A stretch of DNA of 12,915 nucleotides. Origin: an uncultured Clostridia bacterium (GTDB taxonomy: Bacteria; Bacillota; Clostridia; TANB77; CAG-508). The position numbers and the translations under genes were made by a program. The notes beneath the pieces are model-generated. The model saw only the letters and a list, made by a program, of their open reading frames with translations. It searched no databases and had not been told where the DNA came from. Where the stretch lies: positions 1-12,915 of the forward strand of contig CALXVO010000028.1 in the NCBI GenBank assembly GCA_944392065.1. Reading direction: 5' to 3'. Below are positions 1 through 6,842 of the stretch, piece after piece (within the stretch, counting starts at the first letter, position 1; each line of letters begins with the position of its first letter).

Positions 1-330
1 ACAACACATAAAATTTTAGAAAAAGAGGTAGATTTAGAAAAATTGCATAAGGAACAAGACACACAAAAAGTAAGAGCTATACTTTTGAGTTTATCAGGAG
101 TAGGCCCAAAAGTAGCTGATTGCATTCTTCTATTTTCTACATTAAAAAGATTTGATGTTTTCCCAATAGATGTATGGGTAAGAAGAGTGATGAATGAGTT
201 ATACATAAAAAATGCAGATGAGACAAAAGTGAATAGAAGAGAAATAGAAAAATTAGCAAAAGAAAAATACGGAGCTTTAGAAGGATTAGCACAACAATAT
301 TTATTTTATTGGAAAAGAGATACAGCGTAG
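1..330 (+). CDS. ogg: 8-oxoguanine DNA glycosylase / AP lyase (OGG1-like), 3' part only
   Basis: The reading frame is open from base 1, so the gene starts outside the window; 109 C-terminal residues are present. The enzyme excises 8-oxoguanine opposite cytosine and then cuts the strand by its lyase activity. The fragment carries the helix-hairpin-helix motif LSLSGVGPKVADC (visible residues 29-41). K37 is in the position of the OGG1 nucleophile (K249 in human OGG1), and PIDVWVRR (residues 55-62) contains D57, the equivalent of catalytic D268. The spacing between these residues is 20, against 19 in human OGG1. The VADC and PIDVWV motifs, and the absence of a C-terminal four-cysteine Fe-S loop, separate it from endonuclease III (Nth). 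The stop is followed after 7 bp by a REP-like repeat. The TTG at 43 is internal and is not taken as a start. The family call is firm; only the length is unknown. Confidence 0.88.
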   Translation, partial: TTHKILEKEVDLEKLHKEQDTQKVRAILLSLSGVGPKVADCILLFSTLKRFDVFPIDVWVRRVMNELYIKNADETKVNRREIEKLAKEKYGALEGLAQQYLFYWKRDTA

Positions 331-337
331 TATAAAT

Positions 338-477
338 GGACAAATGGGGACGGGCTTGTTTTGCCCGCTTCTAAATAAAAAAGGATATATGGTTAAAATC
401 TATAAAATATATATTTTCTGGTTAGAAACTAAGAATAATAAGATAGGGCAAAACAAGCCCGTCCCCATTTGCCCTAT
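338..477. repeat. REP-like inverted pair, unit 1 (ogg-addB gap)
   Basis: Two copies of the same repeat face each other. A perfect 26-bp inverted repeat joins 341-366 to 446-471, around an AT-rich centre of about 80 bp. The core is GGGGACGGGCTTGTTTTG. The right copy is a hairpin by itself: 443-452 pairs perfectly with 468-477 (ATAGGGCAAA with TTTGCCCTAT). The left copy can form a shorter hairpin, CGGGC at 351-355 with GCCCG at 363-367. The unit fills nearly the whole gap: it starts about 8 bp after the ogg stop and ends at the base before the addB ribosome binding site. An inner pair, TTCTAA (369-374) and TTAGAA (422-427), suggests a nested foldback. No reliable promoter was found inside it. 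The arrangement matches the paired, inverted REP elements mobilised by RAYT transposases. Confidence 0.85.
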
Positions 478-489
478 AGGAGGGAGAAA

Positions 490-3400
490 ATGAGTCTAAA
501 AATCGTATATGGTAAATCAGGTACTGGAAAAAGTACATATATTTTTAATGAAATAGCAGATAAAATAAAAAAAGAAAAACGAAAAATATATATTATAACT
601 CCTGAACAATTTTCTTTTACAGCAGAAAAAAAGCTTTTAGATTCCATTGATACTTCTTCAGTTATATCGGCAGAGGTACTTACGTTCAATCGTATGGCAT
701 ATAGAGTGATGAAAGAAGTGGGGAATAACAGGAGCAAAAACTTATCTTCTTCAGGAAAATCAATGATTATATATAGTATTCTTTCTGAACAAAAAAACAA
801 TCTGAAATTTATAGGCAAATCAACCGAAAATGTTGAATTAATTGGAACTCAAATAACTGAGTTTAAAAAACATGGAATAACTGTAGAGAGCCTAAAAAAT
901 GTAATGGATAATACTGAAAACCAGTATTTAAAAGCAAAAATTAACGATATGCTAAATGTATATGAAAAATATGTAGAGGAGATTTCAAAAGAATACATAG
1001 ATGAGAATGATAGTCTAAGTATACTTGCAGAAAACTTAGATTTAGTACATGACTTTGATGACGTAGACATATATATAGATGAATTTGTTGGATTTACACA
1101 TCAAGAGTATGAAATACTAAGAAAGCTATTAATAAAAGCAAATGAAGTGACTATTACAGTATGTACAGATGATACGAATTTAAGCGGAAATCCAGATACT
1201 GATATATTTTATGCAAATAAAATGACTTTGGACAAAGTATATTATATAGCAAAGCAGGAAAATGTAAAAATAGCCAAACCCATTAACTTAAATACCTTAT
1301 ATAGATTTAAAACAAAAGAGTTAGAGCATTTAGAAGAAAACGTATATGCATTTCCATATAAAAAATATGAAGCGTGTGTTCAGAACATAGAGCTATTTTT
1401 AGCAAAAAATCAATATTCAGAAGTGGAAAATGTTGCCAAAAACATAGTGAAATTAGTAAGAGATAAGGGCTATAGATATAACGATATATCTGTTATCACA
1501 AAGGATTTAGATGGGTATTCTAATTTATGCAAAGCAATATTTGCCAAATATGATATTCCAGTATTTATAGATGAAAAAAAGGATTTAAATCAGAATGTTT
1601 TAGTAAAATATATGATTTCTTTATTAAATATTTTTGCTAAAAATTGGTCAGTAGATAGTGTTTTGGAATATATAAAGACGGGGCTGGTACAGGATATAGA
1701 GGATGATGACATTTATATTATAGAAAATTATGCCCTAAGATGGGGGATTAAAGGATCAAGATGGTATAATGGAGACTGGATCTTTTATAATGAAACAGAA
1801 GAAGAGCAAGAAAAGATTTTACATATTAGGGAAAAGATAATAAAACCATTGTTAAAATTTAAGAATGATTTATCAAATTTAAAAGATGTGGCCTCTATTA
1901 CAAAAGCTATGTATCAATTTTTGATAGAAAATAGCATAGATATTAATATGGAGAATAGAATAAAAGAGCTTGAAGAGATTGGAGAAATAGAAAAAGCCAA
2001 AGAATATGAAACAAGTTATAAACTAATTGTGGAAATACTAGATGAAATTGTGCTTGTTCTTGGAGATAAAAAGGTAAGTTTCGAAAAATATGCAGATTTG
2101 CTAAAAATAGGGTTAGCAAATACAGGACTCGGAAAAATACCAGGAACGCAGGATCAAGTGATTGTTGGAGATGTTGATAGATCAAGAAGCCATAAAGTAA
2201 AAGCGGTATTTATTATAGGGCTTAATGATGGAATGTTTCCTAGTGTAAATAAAAATGAGGGATTTTTTAATGATAAAGACAGGGAAATATTAAAAACAAA
2301 AGGGGCAGAACTTGCAAAAAGGACTCTTGAAAAGTTATATGATGATAATTTTAATATATATAAGGCATTTTCAACATCAGAAGAAAAGTTATTTTTATCC
2401 TATGCATCATCAGATTTGGAAGGAAAATCTTTAAGACCATCTATTCTAGTAAACAGAGTAAAGAAGATATTTCCAAAGTTAGTAGAAGCAAGTGATGTTA
2501 TAGAAAGAATTTCTGATATTGTAACTGAAGAAAGTACTTTTGAAGAATTGTTGGAAAAGATTAGTGAATTTAGAGATGGGAAAGAGATAGATGATATTTG
2601 GTTTTATTTATACAATTATTATGCCAACAGCCCAGAGTGGAAAGCAAAATTAGAAAATAGTTTAAAAGCCCTAAACTATAGTATAGAACCAGAAAAAATA
2701 AATAAAGATATTATTCAAAAGCTATATGGTGACACTTTGAAAACAAGTGTATCGAGATTAGAGCAATATCAGTCTTGCCCATTTTCGTATTACTTAAAAT
2801 ATGGATTAAATTTATCAGAAAGAGAAGAGTTTAAAATACAGGCAATAGATACTGGAACATTTATGCATGATGTTATAGATGGATTTTTTGATAGATTGCA
2901 AGAAAAGAACATAAATGTAAAAGAAATTGAGGCAGAAGAAATAGGAGAAATAGTAGATGATATCATTGAAGAAAAGCTTGGATTAAAGAAGAATTATATA
3001 TTTACAAGTATACCTAAATATAAAGTATTGGCAAGTAGATTAAGAAAAGTAGTAAAAAAATCAATAATATATATGGTAGACAGTTTGAAATATAGTGATT
3101 TTGGAGTAATGGGACATGAAATGGAATTTAAAAATGGAAAAGAATATCCAGCAATAGAACTAAAACTTGAGAATGGAAAGAAAGTAGAAATAACAGGTAA
3201 GATAGATAGAATTGATATTGCTAAAACTCCGGAGGGAAACTATATTAGAATAATAGATTATAAATCATCCGCAAAAGATATAAATTTGAATGAAGTAGTT
3301 GCAGGACTTCAACTCCAACTTCTTACTTATCTTGATGCTGTATGCAATATTGAAGATGTTATGCCTGCAGGAGTGCTATATTTTAATTTGATTGATCCTA

Positions 3401-3840
3401 CTGTTAAGGTAGCTAATAAAATAGATGAAGAAAAGCTTCAGGATGAGATTAGAAAACAATTTAAAATGAAAGGTCTAATTCTAGCGGATGTTAATATTGT
3501 AAAGAAAATGGATAAAACTTTGGAGAAAGGCAGCTCAAATATTATCCCTGCATATATAGATAAAGATGGAAATCTTGCAAATAGATCTAGTACAATAACA
3601 AGACAGCAGTTTGAAAATTTACAAAAATATACTAATAAAATCATAAAGCAAATATCAAATGCAATTTTAGAAGGAGATATAAAGATTAAGCCATATTATA
3701 AAATAAAACAAGGCAAGACTCCTTGTGAATATTGTAAATATAAATCAATATGCAACTTTAATACAGGAATTTGCAAAAAGGAATATAACTATATAGGTAA
3801 CGAAAATAAGGATTATATTTTAGAAAAATTGTGCAAGTAA
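490..3840 (+). CDS. addB: AddB, nuclease/helicase-like subunit of the AddAB double-strand-break complex
   Basis: The product has 1116 residues, near the usual size (about 1160 in Bacillus subtilis). With AddA it resects double-strand DNA ends and recognises Chi, preparing DNA for RecA. Walker A GKSGTGKS is at residues 8-15. The C-terminal RecB-type nuclease has GKIDRID with D906 and IIDYKSS with D923 and K925. The four iron-sulfur cysteines are all present, one before the nuclease (C763, in YQSCPFSYYL) and three after it (C1079, C1082, C1088, as CxxCx5C), the AddB pattern that staples the nuclease domain. The start is placed at the ATG at 490 because AGGAGGG (478-484) lies just upstream and the protein then begins MSLKIVYGKSG; the TTG at 469 would lie inside the repeat. 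pgeF follows after 13 bp, probably in the same transcript. addA, usually the adjacent gene, is not the next gene here. Confidence 0.97.
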   Translation: MSLKIVYGKSGTGKSTYIFNEIADKIKKEKRKIYIITPEQFSFTAEKKLLDSIDTSSVISAEVLTFNRMAYRVMKEVGNNRSKNLSSSGKSMIIYSILSEQKNNLKFIGKSTENVELIGTQITEFKKHGITVESLKNVMDNTENQYLKAKINDMLNVYEKYVEEISKEYIDENDSLSILAENLDLVHDFDDVDIYIDEFVGFTHQEYEILRKLLIKANEVTITVCTDDTNLSGNPDTDIFYANKMTLDKVYYIAKQENVKIAKPINLNTLYRFKTKELEHLEENVYAFPYKKYEACVQNIELFLAKNQYSEVENVAKNIVKLVRDKGYRYNDISVITKDLDGYSNLCKAIFAKYDIPVFIDEKKDLNQNVLVKYMISLLNIFAKNWSVDSVLEYIKTGLVQDIEDDDIYIIENYALRWGIKGSRWYNGDWIFYNETEEEQEKILHIREKIIKPLLKFKNDLSNLKDVASITKAMYQFLIENSIDINMENRIKELEEIGEIEKAKEYETSYKLIVEILDEIVLVLGDKKVSFEKYADLLKIGLANTGLGKIPGTQDQVIVGDVDRSRSHKVKAVFIIGLNDGMFPSVNKNEGFFNDKDREILKTKGAELAKRTLEKLYDDNFNIYKAFSTSEEKLFLSYASSDLEGKSLRPSILVNRVKKIFPKLVEASDVIERISDIVTEESTFEELLEKISEFRDGKEIDDIWFYLYNYYANSPEWKAKLENSLKALNYSIEPEKINKDIIQKLYGDTLKTSVSRLEQYQSCPFSYYLKYGLNLSEREEFKIQAIDTGTFMHDVIDGFFDRLQEKNINVKEIEAEEIGEIVDDIIEEKLGLKKNYIFTSIPKYKVLASRLRKVVKKSIIYMVDSLKYSDFGVMGHEMEFKNGKEYPAIELKLENGKKVEITGKIDRIDIAKTPEGNYIRIIDYKSSAKDINLNEVVAGLQLQLLTYLDAVCNIEDVMPAGVLYFNLIDPTVKVANKIDEEKLQDEIRKQFKMKGLILADVNIVKKMDKTLEKGSSNIIPAYIDKDGNLANRSSTITRQQFENLQKYTNKIIKQISNAILEGDIKIKPYYKIKQGKTPCEYCKYKSICNFNTGICKKEYNYIGNENKDYILEKLCK

Positions 3841-3853
3841 GAGAGGTGATAGA

Positions 3854-4651
3854 GTGGATTTTACTAATGATATTCTTGTTCATAAAAATATAAATGGAAC
3901 AGAATTTATCCAATTTAGAAAACTGCTAGAATTTCCTAATGTGAAGCATTGCTACACATTAAGAAAAAATAGTATTAATATTCAAATAAAAGATAATGAT
4001 AATACAGACTTAATGCAAAGTTACAAAAAGGTATCAGAAGCATTGGGATTTGATTACAAAACTATAGTAAAACCATATCAAACTCATACAGATAGAATAG
4101 AAGTTGTAAATGATGCAAAAGGGGAGTTTGATGAAGTAGACGGCTTAATTACAAATAGTGAAAATATTTTCTTATGTACTACATCAGCAGACTGCACCTC
4201 ATTACTTTTTTATGATGATGACAAGAAGGTTATAGCAGATATTCATTCCGGATGGAAGGGTACATTACAAAAAATTGGAAAAAAAGCTATAGAGAAAATG
4301 TTAAAAGAATTTAATTGTAATCCAAAGAATATAATTTGTTGCATTGGTCCATGCATTAAAAAATGCCATTTTGAAGTAGATGAAGATGTAATGCTGCTAT
4401 TCAAAGATGAGTTTAAATATTCAGGAAAAATCAATGAAATTATTGAAGCAGGAAGAATAGTAGAAAATAGACAAAAATATAATATAGATACCACTTTAAT
4501 TAATAAAATATTGTTGCAAGAAGCGGGGCTATTACCAGATAATATAATAGATAGCGGTATTTGTACAGTATGTAATTCAGATTCATTTCATTCATATAGG
4601 GTAGATAAAGAAAAATCTGGCAGAAATGGTGCCTTTATAGGAATGAAATGA
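3854..4651 (+). CDS. pgeF: PgeF/YfiH-family multicopper-like laccase-domain protein
   Basis: This 265-residue protein belongs to the Cu-oxidase_4 family (YfiH, YlmD, PgeF). Family members have been described as peptidoglycan editing factors and as zinc-dependent purine nucleoside phosphorylase/deaminase enzymes acting on adenosine and inosine. The family metal ligands are visible: H78 in PYQTHTD, C114 in TSADCTSL and H131 in HSGWKG. CIGPCIKKCHFEVD (residues 163-176) is also a family signature. The start is GTG at 3854, preceded by GAGGTGAT (3843-3850); no ATG fits better. The gene starts 13 bp after the addB stop, so it is almost certainly cotranscribed with addB. Whether its main role is wall quality control or purine salvage cannot be read from the sequence. 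It ends with TGA. Confidence 0.93.
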   Translation: MDFTNDILVHKNINGTEFIQFRKLLEFPNVKHCYTLRKNSINIQIKDNDNTDLMQSYKKVSEALGFDYKTIVKPYQTHTDRIEVVNDAKGEFDEVDGLITNSENIFLCTTSADCTSLLFYDDDKKVIADIHSGWKGTLQKIGKKAIEKMLKEFNCNPKNIICCIGPCIKKCHFEVDEDVMLLFKDEFKYSGKINEIIEAGRIVENRQKYNIDTTLINKILLQEAGLLPDNIIDSGICTVCNSDSFHSYRVDKEKSGRNGAFIGMK

Positions 4652-4669
4652 TAGAATACTAAGTTGCAA

Positions 4670-4740
4670 AATTCAAATGAATATTTGAATTATTTATGCA
4701 TATAAAACCAATTGATATTCCTTCTAAAAAATGATAAGAT
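4670..4740 (+). promoter_or_regulatory. Candidate promoter and AT-rich dyad upstream of the S66 peptidase gene
   Basis: The gap between pgeF and the next gene is 122 bp. It holds a possible promoter with -35 TTGATA (4712-4717), a 17-bp spacer and -10 TAAGAT (4735-4740). Upstream is a perfect 9-bp dyad, AATTCAAAT (4670-4678) with ATTTGAATT (4683-4691), loop GAAT. The dyad has no G/C clamp and no T-run, so it is not a convincing terminator; it could be an operator. The call is from consensus matching only. Confidence 0.4.
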
Positions 4741-4773
4741 AAAGAAGTAGCAAAGACAAAAGGGAGAAGAAAT

Positions 4774-5682
4774 ATGTTTAAGAAACTAAAAAAAGGTGAC
4801 ACAATAGGAGTGATTGCTCCTTCTTCAAAAATAGATGAAGATGATTTAGAAACAATAAATAATTCAGTGCTTCTAATGGAAAGCACTGGTCTAAAAGTTA
4901 AATTTGGAAAAAACGCTTTTAAGAAAACGCTTGGATATAGTGCAACACCACAAGAAAAGGCAGAAGATATAAATGAGATGTTTGCAGATAAAGAAGTAAA
5001 AATGATATTTTGTGTGAGTGGAGGATTTAACTCAAATTCAGTATTTGAGTATTTAGATTATGAAAAAATTAAAAATAATCCAAAACCATTGTGTGGATTT
5101 AGTGATAGCACATCTTTAGAGAATGCAATCTACTCCAAGACCGGCGTAATTACCTTTAATGGTCCTACATTCAAAGCACTTACTTCATGGGCAACGCCTT
5201 ATGCCTATGAAGAAGTGGTAAAAAGGTTCATGCATGGAAATATGCAGCTTGGACAAGATGATGATGAATATATAACAATAAGAGAGGGAATGGCAGAAGG
5301 TGTGCTTGTTGGAGGAAATTTAAGTTTAACTGCTGATATGGTCTCTGGAAAATATAGTATAGATTTTACAGATAAAATATTATTTATCGAAGAATTCTGT
5401 TTAGAAACTCCACCGGAAGGTGTTAGCCATTATTTATACCATATGAAGCAAAATGGAGTATTTGACAAAATTAAGGGAATATGGGTAGGCAATTATGACG
5501 GAAGTGTAGCACTAGAGAAAATTTTACAGGATGTTTTAGGAGATAAATATAAATTCCCTATTATTAAATCAAACAATTTTGGTCATACAGAAAAGAAAAC
5601 AGTAATTCCAGTAGGAGGTAAAGCTAGAATTGATACAAGGAAAAAAATGAAGATAGAAATAGTAGAGAATTTCATGGATTAG
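4774..5682 (+). CDS. S66-family LD-carboxypeptidase-like serine peptidase (LdcA/MccF type)
   Basis: The product has 302 residues, normal for the family. S66 enzymes cleave the L,D bond of murein tetrapeptides during wall recycling (LdcA) or detoxify microcin-type acyl-nucleotides (MccF). The likely triad is visible: S110 in the nucleophile elbow CGFSDSTSL, E206 in ILFIEE and H271 in NNFGHTEKKTVIPVGG. The N-terminus KKGDTIGVIAPSS (residues 6-18) is the usual first strand. There is no signal peptide, so it is probably cytosolic. The loop CVSGGFNSNSVFEYLD (80-95) takes the place of the RGGYG region of LdcA and is atypical, which leaves the substrate open. The ATG at 4774 follows AGGGAGAA (4761-4768). 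The TAG stop (5680-5682) lies inside the REP-like repeat that follows. The family call is firm; LdcA versus MccF function is not resolved. Confidence 0.88.
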   Translation: MFKKLKKGDTIGVIAPSSKIDEDDLETINNSVLLMESTGLKVKFGKNAFKKTLGYSATPQEKAEDINEMFADKEVKMIFCVSGGFNSNSVFEYLDYEKIKNNPKPLCGFSDSTSLENAIYSKTGVITFNGPTFKALTSWATPYAYEEVVKRFMHGNMQLGQDDDEYITIREGMAEGVLVGGNLSLTADMVSGKYSIDFTDKILFIEEFCLETPPEGVSHYLYHMKQNGVFDKIKGIWVGNYDGSVALEKILQDVLGDKYKFPIIKSNNFGHTEKKTVIPVGGKARIDTRKKMKIEIVENFMD

Positions 5683-5966
5683 GACAATTGGGGATGGGCT
5701 TGTTTTGTCCTAATCTAATTAATTACAGAATTACTTTAATTAAAAAATTAGGACGTAACTACTCAGGCGATATGAATAAGTACTTTAAATAAAATCCGTT
5801 CCATCTTGCTGGTAGATATATATTGTGTTCTCCAAGTTTTCGAACAAAATATATATCTACCACGTGGAACTACATACAGCAGAGCTATATTAAAATATTC
5901 CTTTAGGTTCATTACCTCCTGAGTAGTTACATTAGGACAAAACAAGCCCGTCCCCATTTGTCTTAG
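5677..5966. repeat. REP-like inverted pair, unit 2, interrupted by a MITE
   Basis: The left copy (5677-5715) and right copy (5931-5966) are inverted relative to each other and share the core GGGGAYGGGCTTGTTTTGTCCTAA, given here in two parts: GGGGAYGGGC and TTGTTTTGTCCTAAT. The left copy is itself a hairpin: 5677-5687 pairs perfectly with 5705-5715 over 11 bp, including the last sense codon and the stop of the preceding gene. In the right copy TTAGGACAA pairs with TTGTCTTAG, with one G-T pair. Without the 176-bp insertion at 5755-5930 and one copy of its 8-bp duplication, the unit would be about 106 bp long, comparable to unit 1. It ends right before AAAGGG, the ribosome binding site of the uracil-DNA glycosylase gene. 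Confidence 0.85.
5755..5930. mobile_element. 176-bp MITE-like element with 13-bp TIRs and 8-bp target duplication
   Basis: The ends are perfect inverted repeats: GTAACTACTCAGG (5755-5767) and CCTGAGTAGTTAC (5918-5930). Both sides carry the direct repeat ATTAGGAC (5747-5754 and 5931-5938), a perfect 8-bp target-site duplication. The second copy belongs to the right REP arm, so the element landed in the REP unit. The centre is a long hairpin: 14-bp arms GGTAGATATATATT (5811-5824) and AATATATATCTACC (5848-5861), with outer pairing GTTCCA/TGGAAC (5798-5803, 5865-5870). It is too short to encode a transposase. The GTAA ends and 8-bp duplication agree with what is known of IS66-type elements, so an IS66-related transposase may have moved it; that assignment is an inference. 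Confidence 0.8.
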
Positions 5967-5978
5967 AAAGGGAAAAAG

Positions 5979-6536
5979 ATGTACAATAATTGGGAAGAAT
6001 TAGAAGAATCAATAGAAAATTGTAATAAATGTAAATTGTGCAAAGCAAGACTTAATATAGTTTTTGGTGTGGGTAATAAAAATGCAGATATTATGTTAAT
6101 TGGAGAAGGTCCGGGAGCAGATGAGGACAAGCAGGGAATACCGTTTGTGGGAAAAGCTGGACAACTTATGAATAAGGCTTTTGAGGGTTTAGGAATTGAT
6201 AGAGATAGTTTATACATTGCCAATATTGTAAAATGCAGGCCACCTGCAAATAGGGTACCAGAAGATGATGAAGCAGCAGCTTGTTTAGATTATTTACGTA
6301 ATCAAGTTATTTTAGTAAAACCTAAGATAATTGTTTTACTAGGAAGTACAGCGTTAAAAAACATATGTGGTAAAGAATATGGAATTACTTTTACAAGGGG
6401 AAACTGGATAGAGAAAAAGTGTATACTTTATATGCCAACTTGGCATCCTGCAGCACTTTTAAGAGATGAAAATAAGAAAATAGAGTTTTGGAAAGATTTA
6501 AAGGAAGTAGTAAGAAAATATAAAGAGATTTCTTAA
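5979..6536 (+). CDS. udg: Family 4 (thermophile-type, Fe-S) uracil-DNA glycosylase
   Basis: The product has 185 residues, typical of family 4 UDGs, which remove uracil from DNA after cytosine deamination. Motif A is GEGPGADEDKQGIPFVG (residues 42-58), and the C-terminal motif is TWHPAALLR (154-162) with H156. The four [4Fe-4S] cysteines fit C15, C18, C86 and C102, the spacing of the Thermus enzyme; C21 is extra. This separates it from the Ung type, which has no cluster. The ATG at 5979 has AAAGGG (5967-5972) upstream, directly abutting the REP-like repeat. The gene may depend on readthrough from the S66 gene across the 290-bp repeat, or on a promoter within it; neither is evident. After its stop begins a 306-bp gap with strong secondary structure. 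Confidence 0.93.
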   Translation: MYNNWEELEESIENCNKCKLCKARLNIVFGVGNKNADIMLIGEGPGADEDKQGIPFVGKAGQLMNKAFEGLGIDRDSLYIANIVKCRPPANRVPEDDEAAACLDYLRNQVILVKPKIIVLLGSTALKNICGKEYGITFTRGNWIEKKCILYMPTWHPAALLRDENKKIEFWKDLKEVVRKYKEIS

Positions 6537-6764
6537 TTAAAGAGAATTACTTTTTTATTGTATAGGAAAAATCGACTTATTTTTTGATATTTTAGTATCT
6601 TTAACGATTTTTCCGTATACAACAAGGTTAATTTACCTTGATACGCACAATAATTGCGAAGCAATTTTGTGCATGTGGACGTCGAAATCTTTGATTTCGT
6701 TAACGTCCAATTTTCTTCTACCTCATGAGTAGTTGCTATAGTATAAGTATGAGTAGTCGAAAGC
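6537..6764. other. Gene-free stretch with four back-to-back hairpins
   Basis: No coding region is supported here. Between 6558 and 6709 four stems follow one another with almost no spacer. (a) 6558-6574 pairs with 6605-6622, 17 bp with one bulge. (b) CAAGGT (6623-6628) pairs with ACCTTG (6635-6640). (c) 6645-6657 pairs with 6661-6672, 12 bp with one bulge and a GAA loop. (d) TGGACGT-CGAAATC (6676-6689) pairs with GATTTCG (6693-6699) and ACGTCCA (6703-6709), with a TTT loop. None is followed by a clean T-run. At 6719-6736 lies an 18-base sequence that matches the right end of the 176-bp MITE at 16 positions. ATGAGTAGT occurs twice (6725-6733, 6749-6757). It could be a decayed mobile element or a structured RNA; the sequence alone does not decide. 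Confidence 0.6.
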
Positions 6765-6812
6765 TTGACAAATATATAATTCTAATATTATTATATAATT
6801 ATATTAGAATTA
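6765..6812 (+). promoter_or_regulatory. Promoter of the GltD-like gene with a 12-bp palindrome over the -10
   Basis: A perfect -35 TTGACA (6765-6770) is followed after 18 bp by -10 TATTAT (6789-6794). A perfect dyad, TAATTCTAATAT (6777-6788) and ATATTAGAATTA (6801-6812), has its centre at the -10 box and covers the likely start site. This is where a repressor would block RNA polymerase, or where the transcript's 5' end could fold. The promoter call rests on consensus and position (30-80 bp before the start codon); the operator role is inferred. Confidence 0.65.
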
Positions 6813-6842
6813 ACATAAACTTAAGAACGAAAGGAAACAAAA

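Noticed and set aside
43..330. Endonuclease III (nth) as the identity of the first gene
   Set aside because: The helix-hairpin-helix segment reads GVGPKVADC and the aspartate motif is PIDVWVRR, both OGG1-like; the C-terminal iron-sulfur cysteines of Nth are absent.
469..489. Earlier TTG start for addB
   Set aside because: It lies inside the repeat stem and has no ribosome binding site; AGGAGGG at 478-484 points to the ATG at 490.
5763..5957. Minus-strand reading frame spanning the MITE (ATG at 5910-5912 with a nearby GGAGG)
   Set aside because: It runs from one terminal repeat to the other across a perfect hairpin, resembles no known protein, and the GGAGG is only 2-3 bases from the ATG.
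5679..6000. LexA/DinR operator near the DNA-repair genes
   Set aside because: No GAAC-N4-GTTC-like site was seen upstream of addB or the uracil-DNA glycosylase gene; the GAAC and GTTC near 5827-5870 belong to the MITE stem.
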